Assembly (NCBI RefSeq): GCF_944324505.1
Contig: NZ_CALUWO010000003.1
Coordinates: 186,001 to 250,000, forward strand
Direction of reading: 5' to 3'
Source of the DNA: an uncultured Desulfovibrio sp.
Lineage (GTDB): Bacteria > Desulfobacterota > Desulfovibrionia > Desulfovibrionales > Desulfovibrionaceae
DNA: 64,000 bases
In this document: positions 17,565-25,523 of the stretch, piece by piece
How the letters are laid out: every line of letters starts with the position of its first letter
Position numbering within the stretch: position 1 is the first letter of the stretch
The notes under the pieces: model-generated
Seen by the model: the letters and a program-made list of their open reading frames with translations, nothing else
What the model was told of the DNA's origin: nothing
The model's database searches: none
Made by a program: the position numbers and the translations under genes

Positions 17565-18380
17565 ATGAAACTGACCATTGTCGTGGATAACTGGTGCGTT
17601 CAGCATGGCCTGCGCAGCGAATGGGGCTATGCTGCCCTGCTGGAAAGCGCGCAGGGCACGCTGCTCTGGGATACGGCGGAGCATGGGGAGGTGCTGCTGC
17701 ATAACCTGCGCGTGCTGGGCCGGCAGCCCGCCGATATTGACCATGTCTGCCTGAGCCACGGGCATTTTGACCATTGCGGCGGCCTGGGCGCGCTGCTTGT
17801 GGTCGCGCCGCACGTCAGCCTGTGGGGGGCCGAGGGCATTGCCACGCCCCGCCTTTCGGGCAAGGACCCGGCCACGGCCAGACCGGATGGCGGGGGGCCG
17901 CTGCTGGCCAGTGCCGCCCTGCACGGCATTGCGGATGCCGCGGAAATCCTGCCCGGCGTCACGGCCTTTTGCCTTCCTGCGGATGCGCGAGATCCGGCCT
18001 TTGTCTGTCAGGACAATCTCTGGGAGGTCAGCCCGTCGGGCGCTGTCCTTCCCGACAGCTTTGCCGACGACATGTCGCTGCTTGTGAATGGCGAGCGGGG
18101 CGTATCGCTGATTCTGGGCTGTGCCCATGCCGGTCTGCCCAATATTCTGCGCTACGTGTCCCGGCGCTTCGGTGTGCGCACTTTTCATGCCGTGGTGGGA
18201 GGCATGCATCTTGCCGGGCTGTCGCCTGACAGGCTGCCCGCCTATCTGGATGCGTTCCGGGAGTTTTCCGTCCGGTGCTGGCGTCCCTCCCACTGCACGG
18301 GCTTTGCCGCTGCGGCCGGTCTGGCGGCCCGCTTTGCCGATGTGAGCTGGGCCGGGGCCGGAACGGAAATGATCCTGTAG
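17565..18380 (+). CDS. MBL-fold metallohydrolase
   Basis: 271 residues; AGGAGG precedes the ATG at 17565. The metal-binding signature SHGHFDHCGG (HxHxDH) is clear, with further His ligands in GCAHAGLPN and VGGMHL. The overall pattern (CX-N-W start, DNLWEVSP middle, HCTGF end) matches the subfamily annotated as 7,8-dihydropterin-6-methyl-4-(beta-D-ribofuranosyl)aminobenzene-5'-phosphate synthase-like, also found in methanogens. Substrate is not determinable. It is followed after eight bases by a small membrane protein gene, so the two are likely cotranscribed. Confidence 0.85.
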   Translation: MKLTIVVDNWCVQHGLRSEWGYAALLESAQGTLLWDTAEHGEVLLHNLRVLGRQPADIDHVCLSHGHFDHCGGLGALLVVAPHVSLWGAEGIATPRLSGKDPATARPDGGGPLLASAALHGIADAAEILPGVTAFCLPADARDPAFVCQDNLWEVSPSGAVLPDSFADDMSLLVNGERGVSLILGCAHAGLPNILRYVSRRFGVRTFHAVVGGMHLAGLSPDRLPAYLDAFREFSVRCWRPSHCTGFAAAAGLAARFADVSWAGAGTEMIL

Positions 18381-18388
18381 GAGGGAGC

Positions 18389-18637
18389 ATGGAACGTCTT
18401 GAACTGCTGTCGGCCATGCTGCTTGTGTTCTGTCCCATCATGATGCTGATCAGCCTGCTGACGCCCAGGGCAGCCATTTTTTTCCGGCACAAGACCCGGC
18501 TGCGCGGGCTGCTGCTCTGGACAGCCGGCACGCTGCTGGGCTGGCTCATCGGCGCCTACGCGCTTCAGGCGAGAGGCCATCTGCCCGGGAGCGAAGGCCG
18601 CAGCGAGGTGCCGGCGGTGCAGGAGTCTGCCCGCTGA
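18389..18637 (+). CDS. Small two-helix membrane protein (82 aa)
   Basis: The ATG at 18389 follows GGAGGGA and lies eight bases after the MBL gene stop. Two hydrophobic segments (about residues 4-25 and 39-58) flank a basic loop (FRHKTRLR), giving a helical hairpin in the membrane. The C-terminal 25 residues are polar. I recognise no family. Its tight link to the MBL gene suggests coordinated expression; function unknown. Confidence 0.7.
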   Translation: MERLELLSAMLLVFCPIMMLISLLTPRAAIFFRHKTRLRGLLLWTAGTLLGWLIGAYALQARGHLPGSEGRSEVPAVQESAR

Positions 18638-18717
18638 AACGGACATCCCCTTTTTTGGCGCGGGCAGGCTTGCTGTGTTCTGGTGAAAAGCCGCCCCATA
18701 CTTGGCAAGGAGGTAGC

Positions 18718-19254
18718 ATGATCTTTTTTTGCAGACGCACCAATACTGTGGATGGGCGAAGCCGCTGGTCTGTCAGCGTGCCTACCCTGCTGGGCTTCAC
18801 CACCGTGGGCTGGTTCTATTCCGAAGAGCTGGCCGTCCAGTTTCTGGAATGTCTGGAAGCCACTTCGTCCATGCGGCGTCAGGCGGAGCTGGATGCCTGG
18901 AACGAGATGCTGTTTCGTCTGGATTTTCTCTGGGCGGAAAAGCTCCAGCAGAAGCGCAGCCAGCTGGAGGCCCGTCAGGAGGATATCCGCACCCTGCTGG
19001 AAGACTTCAATGCCCGTCTGGGGCGGCTGCTTGTCTCCGGTGAGGACCCGGAAAGCGGCGTGAAGGCCGTCTGGGACGATACCTTTGCCCGACTGGGTCA
19101 GGTGGAGGACATGGCCCTGCTGGCCAGAACCCTGCATGCGCAGAGCCGTGTGTTGACGGCCCTGCAGGCGGAGCTGTGTCAGCAGGCCCGGCTGCGGCAG
19201 CAGGGAGGCCGCCTGGCCGGCTGCCTGCCGGCGTGTTCCGGCCCGGTTCAATAA
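18718..19254 (+). CDS. Hypothetical protein (178 aa)
   Basis: AAGGAGG at ideal spacing before the ATG at 18718 supports this start. The first 40 residues include FFCRRTNTVDGRSRWSVSVPTLLGFTTVGWFY, a weakly hydrophobic stretch; the remainder is strongly helical and charged with possible coiled coil (residues 50-115, rich in Leu, Glu, Arg, Gln). No motif is recognised. It follows the small membrane protein by 80 bases and is convergent with a solute-binding protein gene. It may be a cytoplasmic or membrane-associated accessory protein. Confidence 0.65.
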   Translation: MIFFCRRTNTVDGRSRWSVSVPTLLGFTTVGWFYSEELAVQFLECLEATSSMRRQAELDAWNEMLFRLDFLWAEKLQQKRSQLEARQEDIRTLLEDFNARLGRLLVSGEDPESGVKAVWDDTFARLGQVEDMALLARTLHAQSRVLTALQAELCQQARLRQQGGRLAGCLPACSGPVQ

Positions 19255-19315
19255 GGGGCCACCCGGGGCGGCTCCCGCAGACAGTTCAGGGAAGGACGGC
19301 CGGTCGGGCCGCGGG

Positions 19316-20344
19316 CTATCTGCCGGAAAGGGGCGTTTCTGTCACGGCTCCCGGCGTCTGGGGACAGATATCCTCATGCAGCCAGCGCCCCAGCAGTTCG
19401 GCAGCTTCCACCGAGCGTGGACCGGGCCGGGAGAACAGGGACTCGTCCACGCGCAGCACCCTGCCCTCGCGTACGGCACGCATATCGCGGAACAGGGGGC
19501 GTTCGCGCAGCGGAACGGGGTGGGGATTGCGCCGGCCCGTTTGCAGGATATAGACATCGGGATTGGTACGCACGGCATTTTCGTCACTCATGCGGACAAA
19601 ACGTCGCTGGGAAGTGATCACGTTTTCGCCGCCGGCGGCGCTGATGACCGCATCCAGCATGTTCCCCCTGCCTGCTGCCACAATCCGTGGAGACGCCACC
19701 TCAAAGAAGACGCGCACGGCCGGCTTGGTGGCATAGGTATTGCGCAGGGTATTCAGCCTGCGTCGCCACTGGCTTACCAGGGTGGCGGCTGTGGCATCCT
19801 TGCCGGTAAGCCGCCCCAGGGTGAGGGTGGCCGTATAGAGGTCTTCAAAGGAGTTCAGGTCAAGCAGCAGCACCGGTATGCCGTGGCTGCGCAGTGTCTC
19901 GATCTGCTGCCGCACTGCCCGTCCGTCCCTGATCTGGAGGACAAGATCGGGACGCAGGCGGCGTATGGCCTCTGCATCAACCCGCAGGCCGTCCCCCATG
20001 CCGGGCAGCGCGCTCAGGGCGGGCATCTGCCGGGCTGTATCGGTGCAGGCCACCATGCTTTTTTCTGCTCCCAGAGCCAGCAGAATATCGCTACAGGCAT
20101 CATGCAGCGCAATGATGCGACGTACCGGAATGGGTACGGCAGGCTGACCGGTGGCCAGGCGCGCGGCAATGGGCTGCATGGCGGATGCCTGCGCCGGTAC
20201 AGGCGAGAGCATGCCGGCACAGGCCGTCACGGCAAGCGCGCACAGGCCGGACAGCATGGCGCGGCGTGACGGCAGGGGCGCTTCCCGTCCGCAGGGAGGG
20301 GCCATGAGGAAGCGGGAGCAGCGAAACAGGACAGAATTGGGCAC
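19316..20344 (-). CDS. ABC transporter solute-binding protein, BtuF/FhuD-like
   Basis: 342 residues from a GTG at 20344, selected because GAGGA lies six bases upstream; more upstream starts lack a ribosome-binding site. The N-terminus contains PSRRAMLSGLCALAVTACAG, a plausible twin-arginine signal. The mature part is a class III (long-helix) periplasmic binding protein: VRRIIALHDACSDILLALGA, then GDGLRVDAEAIRRLRPDLVL, and LFRDMRAVREGRVLRVDE. Such proteins carry cobalamin, siderophore-iron or haem to a BtuCD-type permease. No permease or ATPase gene lies next to it here, so the ligand is unknown. Its leader contains a strong terminator hairpin. Confidence 0.85.
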   Translation of the reverse strand: MPNSVLFRCSRFLMAPPCGREAPLPSRRAMLSGLCALAVTACAGMLSPVPAQASAMQPIAARLATGQPAVPIPVRRIIALHDACSDILLALGAEKSMVACTDTARQMPALSALPGMGDGLRVDAEAIRRLRPDLVLQIRDGRAVRQQIETLRSHGIPVLLLDLNSFEDLYTATLTLGRLTGKDATAATLVSQWRRRLNTLRNTYATKPAVRVFFEVASPRIVAAGRGNMLDAVISAAGGENVITSQRRFVRMSDENAVRTNPDVYILQTGRRNPHPVPLRERPLFRDMRAVREGRVLRVDESLFSRPGPRSVEAAELLGRWLHEDICPQTPGAVTETPLSGR

Positions 20345-20371
20345 GGGAAATCCTCTGGGCGACACCAATGG

Positions 20372-20410
20372 AAAAAAACGGCGCCGGCAGGCGCATGGCG
20401 CCATGCCGGC
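20372..20410 (-). terminator. Strong terminator inside the leader of the binding-protein gene
   Basis: A 12-base-pair GC stem (7 bp at 20383-20389/20404-20410 and 5 bp at 20390-20394/20398-20402, one bulge, three-base loop) is followed on the minus strand by GCCG and seven T. It lies between the pgeF stop and the next gene's start. Confidence 0.7.
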
Positions 20411-20427
20411 ACAGCGTGAGAAGAGGA

Positions 20428-20456
20428 AGGATAAAATAGCGTTATCTTCCTGTCAA
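20428..20456 (-). promoter_or_regulatory. Promoter overlapping the pgeF stop codon
   Basis: Consensus TTGACA (20451-20456), 17-base spacer, TATCCT (20428-20433) on the minus strand. The pgeF TGA stop lies within the -35 hexamer. Transcription would start about 10 bases before the terminator hairpin. Confidence 0.55.
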
Positions 20457-21223
20457 TGCACACAGTCCGCTTTTTCATGTCTCCAGATGAAGGCGGCCTG
20501 ACGTCCGCTGTACCGGTTGAACCGGTAGGAAAAGCAGCATGCGGGATTGGTGGCCGTGCAGATGTCCACGCCGTAGATGTTTCTGGGCAGTAGGCCCGCC
20601 TGCTGCAACTGGTACCGCGTCAACCCCCAGAGGTCCATGCAGCGGCTCTGCGGGTCGTACCAGGGCAGGAACTCGCTGCTCCACACGGCGGAAAAATCCC
20701 GGAATTCCGCCCTGGCCGGTCCCAGGCTGGGGCCGCGCACGGCCAGCAGGTCATGCGCGGCAAGATGATAGTGCTCGCAGAAGCGGGCCACGGCCGTAAC
20801 GGGGAAATGGCAGCGGTTCCCCCGCCAGCCTACATGCAGCGCCATGATGTGCTGCCCGTCCCGGTGGGCCAGCAGCACGGGCTGGCAATCCGCCGTGCGG
20901 ATGCAGAGCGCCAGCCCGGAACGGCTGGTGGCCATGCCGTCCCCCTTGGTGCCGGGGGCTTCGTCCAGGCTTACGGGCGCCGGATCAAAGTGCAGCATGT
21001 CGCCATGCACCTGCTCCAGCTCGGCCCAGCGGGCAAGGCCCAGATGGCGTTGCAGGGCATGACGGACGCGCTTCACACGCAGCGGATCATCCTGCGGCAG
21101 AAAGGCCATATTGCCGCCGGAACAGCCGTCCGCCGGGTCGGGAGCATGGCGCAGCTGAAAGGCGCAGCGCACCTGCGGCAGCGCGGGAAAGGCAAAGGTC
21201 AGCAAGGTTACAGGCACAGCCAT
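20453..21223 (-). CDS. pgeF: Laccase-domain protein PgeF/YfiH (peptidoglycan editing, purine nucleoside phosphorylase-like)
   Basis: 256 residues from the ATG at 21223 with GGAGGA upstream. DUF152/multicopper-oxidase-like family: QVHGD (His73), IRTADCQPVLL (Cys113), LHVGWRGN (His130) give the His-Cys-His zinc site with the usual spacing, and ICTATNPACCFSYRFN closes the fold. The family acts on purine nucleosides and, in E. coli, edits misincorporated residues in UDP-MurNAc peptides. The start overlaps the end of fau by 16 bases. The terminal SYRRD-type motif is SYRFN here, a small deviation. Confidence 0.88.
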   Translation of the reverse strand: MAVPVTLLTFAFPALPQVRCAFQLRHAPDPADGCSGGNMAFLPQDDPLRVKRVRHALQRHLGLARWAELEQVHGDMLHFDPAPVSLDEAPGTKGDGMATSRSGLALCIRTADCQPVLLAHRDGQHIMALHVGWRGNRCHFPVTAVARFCEHYHLAAHDLLAVRGPSLGPARAEFRDFSAVWSSEFLPWYDPQSRCMDLWGLTRYQLQQAGLLPRNIYGVDICTATNPACCFSYRFNRYSGRQAAFIWRHEKADCVH

Positions 21224-21831
21224 TGGTCCTCCGTACAGATATGGGTCATGCGCTGGTCCCAGTCCTGGCTCGGCAGGTCGCTGTCCAGCAGCTGGCAGGC
21301 ATAGCACAGGCCCACCAGCGCACAGCGCGCCGTACCGTCCGGCTGGCGCAGAGCATGCAGAAAGCGGTCGTAGTAGCCCCCGCCAAAGCCCAGCCGCCGG
21401 CCATGGCGGTCAAAGGCCAGGCCCGGCACAATGACCATGTCCGGGGCAAAGCTCCTGCCTGCGTCGCTGGCGCCAAAACCGGGCAGTCGGTCCAGCGGTT
21501 CCAGCAGATGAAAAGGACCGGGGCGCAGCTGGCTCCTGTCCTGTACGGCCACGAAATCCATGAGACCGGGATGCTGCTGCCGGACACGGGGCAGAAACAG
21601 CGCCTTGCCCTGCGCCCATGCGGCGTCCAGCAGCGGGGCCGTATCCAGCTCATCCGGGAGGGAAACATACAGGGCCACGCTGTGCGCCCCGCTCCAGAGG
21701 GAGGAAGCCAGCAGGCGCTCCCGGGCGCGGAGGGCCATGGCGGCGGCCTGGTCGGCAGGCAGGGAACGACGCAGGGCGCGCATGCGTGCCCGCAGCATAT
21801 TTTTTTCTTCTGTCGGCGGAGTCTGGGGCAT
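21208..21831 (-). CDS. fau: 5-formyltetrahydrofolate cyclo-ligase
   Basis: 207 residues from the ATG at 21831, preceded by AAGGAAA. N-terminal ATP-binding basic stretch (LRARMRALRRSLP), then SVALYVSLPDELDT, and the family hallmark PGLAFDRHGRRLGFGGGYYDRFL. The enzyme converts 5-formyl-THF to 5,10-methenyl-THF using ATP, rescuing a dead-end folate. It is the first gene of fau-pgeF and divergent from a phosphoesterase gene; only weak promoter-like hexamers were found in the 64-base divergent spacer. Confidence 0.93.
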   Translation of the reverse strand: MPQTPPTEEKNMLRARMRALRRSLPADQAAAMALRARERLLASSLWSGAHSVALYVSLPDELDTAPLLDAAWAQGKALFLPRVRQQHPGLMDFVAVQDRSQLRPGPFHLLEPLDRLPGFGASDAGRSFAPDMVIVPGLAFDRHGRRLGFGGGYYDRFLHALRQPDGTARCALVGLCYACQLLDSDLPSQDWDQRMTHICTEDQWLCL

Positions 21832-21895
21832 ACGGCTTTCCTTGTGTGGCAAAATGTGGCATGCTTTTTCCCGTTGCAAGCCTAACAAAGGAAAC

Positions 21896-22591
21896 ATGAC
21901 TATGCCAAGTGCTGACAAGCAGGACTATCTCTGGATTGCTGTGGGCGATATTCATGACGAACCGGAACGCTTCGCGCAGATTCCCGAACTGGACGAGGCC
22001 GACGGCATCATCATTACCGGCGATCTTACGGTCACCGGCGGCGTGAAGCAGGCCGAACTGGTCATGGATGCGCTGAGCAGAACGTGCCCGGTGCTCTTTG
22101 CCCAGATCGGCAATATGGATCGTCCAGAAGTGGATGCCTGGCTGACGGAAAAGGGGGGCAATCTGCACGGGCAGGTCCATGAGCTGACGCCGGATATTGC
22201 CATCTTTGGCGTGGGCGGCTCTTCCTTTACGCCCTTTGGCACGCCCAGCGAATTCCCGGAATCCAGCTTTTCCGCCTGGCTCAATGCCAGCTGGCAGCGG
22301 GCGCGCCTGTATCCTCACGCGGTTCTGGTATCCCACAATCCGCCCAAGGATACGGCCTGCGACGTAATCCCGGGTGACGTTCACGTGGGATCAACGGCCG
22401 TGCGCGAATTTCTGGAAGAGGCCCAGCCGGAAATCTGCCTGTGCGGGCATATTCATGAAGCCCGCGCCATTGATCGCATAGGGCTCACCATTGTGGTCAA
22501 CCCCGGCGCCCTTGCCCAGGGGGGCTATGTGCTGCTGCGCAGCAATGGCGGCCGCCTGTCCGCGGAGCTGCGCGTGCTGGAAAACGCCTGA
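21896..22591 (+). CDS. Metallophosphoesterase (YfcE/MPP class)
   Basis: 231 residues from the ATG at 21896, with AAAGGA just upstream; a second ATG two codons later is also possible. Calcineurin-like motifs in order: GDIH (17-20), ITGDLT, IGNMD (in place of GNHD), VSHNPPKD and GHIHEA. The GNMD form at the third motif is common in this subgroup. It should hydrolyse phosphodiesters or phosphomonoesters with two metal ions in the cytoplasm; substrate unknown. It is followed by two hairpins and a T-run. Confidence 0.85.
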   Translation: MTMPSADKQDYLWIAVGDIHDEPERFAQIPELDEADGIIITGDLTVTGGVKQAELVMDALSRTCPVLFAQIGNMDRPEVDAWLTEKGGNLHGQVHELTPDIAIFGVGGSSFTPFGTPSEFPESSFSAWLNASWQRARLYPHAVLVSHNPPKDTACDVIPGDVHVGSTAVREFLEEAQPEICLCGHIHEARAIDRIGLTIVVNPGALAQGGYVLLRSNGGRLSAELRVLENA

Positions 22592-22952
22592 TCGCTTACG
22601 GCCAGAGCGCACCACCGCCCTGCTCCTGGCGTGCGGGCGGCTGTGTCTGCGCCGGCGTGTTTTTCCCGGTGTGCCGGCCCTGAGCCGGACCGGGCATATT
22701 TCGCTTTCCCATGGAAAGCAGGAGAAGCGGCCCGTGCCGCCGCTCTCGATTTTTTTTGCAGGGAAGGTGCGTTTGCTGCCCTCCCCTGCCCGTTTTGTCA
22801 CCAGGCCCTCTCGGCGTTTCGCGGCAGCCCCCTGAGCATCGGCGCCCGAAGCCCCTGGCATTGCCCGGCCGGCAGTGTGTGCCGCCGCAATGCCCCGCAG
22901 TATTGCGCCGATGGCTCCCACAGGAATTTCCTACTGCTCTGGAAGGATTTAT
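22592..22952 (+). other. Intergenic region upstream of the RNase E/G gene
   Basis: 361 bases without a supportable gene. It holds a hairpin at 22703-22719 (7-bp stem, 3-base loop), a terminator-like structure at 22722-22758 and then GC-rich sequence. No convincing promoter was seen for the downstream gene, although one is expected after the terminator. Confidence 0.55.
22722..22758 (+). terminator. Terminator after the metallophosphoesterase
   Basis: Interrupted GC stem (GCGGC/GCCGC core with GAGA/TCTC outside) followed by eight T. Confidence 0.5.
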
Positions 22953-25523
22953 ATGACCCCCGAAGAAAAGCCTGCGGCTCCTGAAGCTGCCGTGGCTGCT
23001 GTGTCTTCCGGCATTGCCGAAGCTGTTCCCGCAACGACTCCTGCCGAAGCCCCTGCCGATAACGAAATCACTCCCGTCCGTCATGCCCGTTCCCGTGCGT
23101 CTCGTGCCCCGGGGCGCCGGACCAGCCGGCGGCGGGCTACTCCCCGTACCGAAAATTCCCTGGAAAACCCCGCGGAAAATCCCTCGGAAAGTCTTCTGGA
23201 CAGCACGCCGCCGGAAACGGCTGCGTCATCCTCCGCAGCGACACCGGCGCCGGAAGCATCGCCTGCCGCAGAGGCCGCTGCCCCGGCCCGTGCCGCGTCG
23301 CGTGCCGGCACCAGGACATCTCGCTCCGGCGGCCGCTCGCGTGGTGGCACGCGCAAGGGCCGCACAGCGGCTCCGGAAGACCTTTCTGCTGCCCCGGTGC
23401 AGGAGGCACAGCCTGTGCAGGAAGCTCCCTCCTTTGTTTCCAGTGTAGAAACCGGTGCCTCCGTACAGCAGGAAACGGTACTGCGGGATATGGAGCAGGC
23501 CGCCGCCCCTGCCCGCAAGAAACGTTCTTCGCGCAGGGGACGCAAGGCGCCCCTCTCCCCTGAGGGAGACAGCGCGCAGGTACAGGCAGCGGCTGCTCCG
23601 CTGTCTCTGGCGCTGCCGCAGGTGGAGCTGACGCCACCGGCGCCTGCCGCGGACCTGGCGCCCGTGCTTGTGACACCGGAACAGAAGGCGCTTGTGCCGG
23701 TGGAGCATGCTGCTCCCGCCGCAGCGGAGGATGCGGAAACGGCTACGGAAGCCCCTGCTTCCGCGGCAACGGAGGAAGAAGGCGAAAGTCCCCGCCGCAA
23801 GAGTCGTCGCGGTCGGCGAGGCGGCCGCGGCCGCAGCCGCAAGAACCGCCAGACGGCAGAGGACGGCCAGGAAGCGCCGGCCGCTCCCGTCGAAACGGAA
23901 GAACCGGCCATACCGCCCCTGTCTGACGGGCCGGAGGAGATCGAAGACAGCGGACAGGCGGCAGAAGCAGACGGGGAAGAGGACAGTGACCTTCCGGCTG
24001 AGGATGGCGCAACGGAATCCGCCAAGAAGGGCGGCATTCGGGCGGCGGCCGTCAAGGCCAAGGCCGCGGCGGCTTCCGGCCGGCAGCGCATGTTCATCAG
24101 CGTGCTGCCGGGCGAACAGGTGGAAGTGGCCTTGACCGAGGAAGGCGTCCTGCTGGAATACTACCTGGACATGCTGCACCAGAAGAAGCTCAAGGGCAAT
24201 ATCTATAAGGGCGTCATCCATAATATTGATACCAACCTCCAGGCAGCCTTTGTGAGCTATGGTGCGGGCAAGAACGGTTTCCTGCAGATTGACGAAATTC
24301 ATCCCGAATACTGGCTGACCCACCACGAACCTGCCAAGGGCAAGAAATATCCGCCCATTCAGAAGGTGCTCAAGGCCGGGCAGGAAGTGCTTGTGCAGGT
24401 GGTCAAGGAACCCAATGGCAGCAAGGGGGCCTTTTTGACCACATGGCTTTCGCTGGCCGGGCGTTTTCTGGTCCTGACGCCGGGGCAGGAACAGATCGGT
24501 GTTTCCCGCAAGGTGGACAGTGACGAGGAGCGCGCCCGCCTGCGCGAGATGATGAACGGCATTGACCCCGGCGAGGGGCTGGGCGTCATTGTGCGCACGG
24601 TCAGCGCCGGCGTGACCAAGACCACGCTCAAGAGCGACTTGCAGTACCTCAAGCGCGTGTGGAAGGACATCCGCAAGCGGGCCACCGAGGTCACGGCACC
24701 GGCCCTGGTGCATGAGGAACCCGGCCTGCCCGAACGGGCCGTGCGCGATTATCTGACCGATGAAGTCTGCGAAATATGGGTGGATAACGAGGAACTGGCC
24801 AGCAGCATCCGCGATATGGTAAGCCAGCTTTTTCCGCGCAAGAAAGACCTGGTACGCCTGCATTCCGACCCGCGTCACAGCATGTGGGAACGCTTTAATC
24901 TGCGGCGCCAGCTGGATCAGATCTATTCCCGCGAGGTGACCATGCCGTCTGGCGGCCGTCTGGTCTTTGATCAGACAGAAGCGCTCATGGCCGTGGACAT
25001 CAATTCCGGCAAGATTTCCGGCAAGGCCAATTTTGAATCCATGGCCTTCCGGACCAATCTGGAAGCCGCCGAAACCATTGCCCGGCAGCTGCGCCTGCGG
25101 GACATCGGCGGACAGGTGGTCATTGACTTCATTGAAATGCGCGACCGCAAGCACGTGGCAGAAGTGGAAAAAACCCTGCGCATGGCCATGAAGAATGACC
25201 GCGCCCGCCACGACATCGGCAGAATGAGTTCCTTTGGTCTGCTGGAACTGGTGCGGCAGCGCATGGGGTCGTCGGCACTGGCCATATCCATGGAACCGTG
25301 CCCGCACTGCAACGGCACGGGGCAGCGGCGCAATCGCGAATGGCAGTCCCTGCAGGCCCTGCGTGATCTGCGCAGCCTGCTGCGCTCCCAGAGTGGGGGC
25401 GACAAGGTGGTCTTTGAAACCACGGCGGAAGTGGGCATGTATCTGCTCAATCACAAGCGCGATACCCTGCGGGACCTGGAAAACAGCTTTGGCAAGAGTA
25501 TAGAAATATGTCTGCGTCCCTGA
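22953..25523 (+). CDS. rne: Ribonuclease E/G with long N-terminal low-complexity extension
   Basis: 856 residues from the ATG at 22953 (GGAAGGA upstream). Residues 1 to about 370 are Ala/Pro/Glu-rich with Arg/Lys clusters (RRGRRGGRGRSRKNR) and likely disordered and RNA-binding. The catalytic part follows: S1-like domain from 380 (MFISVLPGEQ...NIDTNLQAAFVSYG...GFLQIDEI), 5'-sensor region, and DNase-I-like domain with Asp682 (AVDINSGK) and Asp725 (VIDFIEMRDRKH), spaced 43 residues as in E. coli RNase E. Zinc-link Cys783/Cys786 (CPHCNGTG) supports dimerisation. E. coli RNase E carries its disordered scaffold at the C-terminus; here it is N-terminal. It initiates mRNA decay and rRNA/tRNA processing. 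queH overlaps its last 16 bases. Confidence 0.93.
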   Translation: MTPEEKPAAPEAAVAAVSSGIAEAVPATTPAEAPADNEITPVRHARSRASRAPGRRTSRRRATPRTENSLENPAENPSESLLDSTPPETAASSSAATPAPEASPAAEAAAPARAASRAGTRTSRSGGRSRGGTRKGRTAAPEDLSAAPVQEAQPVQEAPSFVSSVETGASVQQETVLRDMEQAAAPARKKRSSRRGRKAPLSPEGDSAQVQAAAAPLSLALPQVELTPPAPAADLAPVLVTPEQKALVPVEHAAPAAAEDAETATEAPASAATEEEGESPRRKSRRGRRGGRGRSRKNRQTAEDGQEAPAAPVETEEPAIPPLSDGPEEIEDSGQAAEADGEEDSDLPAEDGATESAKKGGIRAAAVKAKAAAASGRQRMFISVLPGEQVEVALTEEGVLLEYYLDMLHQKKLKGNIYKGVIHNIDTNLQAAFVSYGAGKNGFLQIDEIHPEYWLTHHEPAKGKKYPPIQKVLKAGQEVLVQVVKEPNGSKGAFLTTWLSLAGRFLVLTPGQEQIGVSRKVDSDEERARLREMMNGIDPGEGLGVIVRTVSAGVTKTTLKSDLQYLKRVWKDIRKRATEVTAPALVHEEPGLPERAVRDYLTDEVCEIWVDNEELASSIRDMVSQLFPRKKDLVRLHSDPRHSMWERFNLRRQLDQIYSREVTMPSGGRLVFDQTEALMAVDINSGKISGKANFESMAFRTNLEAAETIARQLRLRDIGGQVVIDFIEMRDRKHVAEVEKTLRMAMKNDRARHDIGRMSSFGLLELVRQRMGSSALAISMEPCPHCNGTGQRRNREWQSLQALRDLRSLLRSQSGGDKVVFETTAEVGMYLLNHKRDTLRDLENSFGKSIEICLRP

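Noticed and set aside
20345..20456. Cobalamin riboswitch upstream of the BtuF-like gene
   Set aside because: The predicted leader is under 80 bases and lacks the B12-box and the multi-stem core; only a terminator is present.
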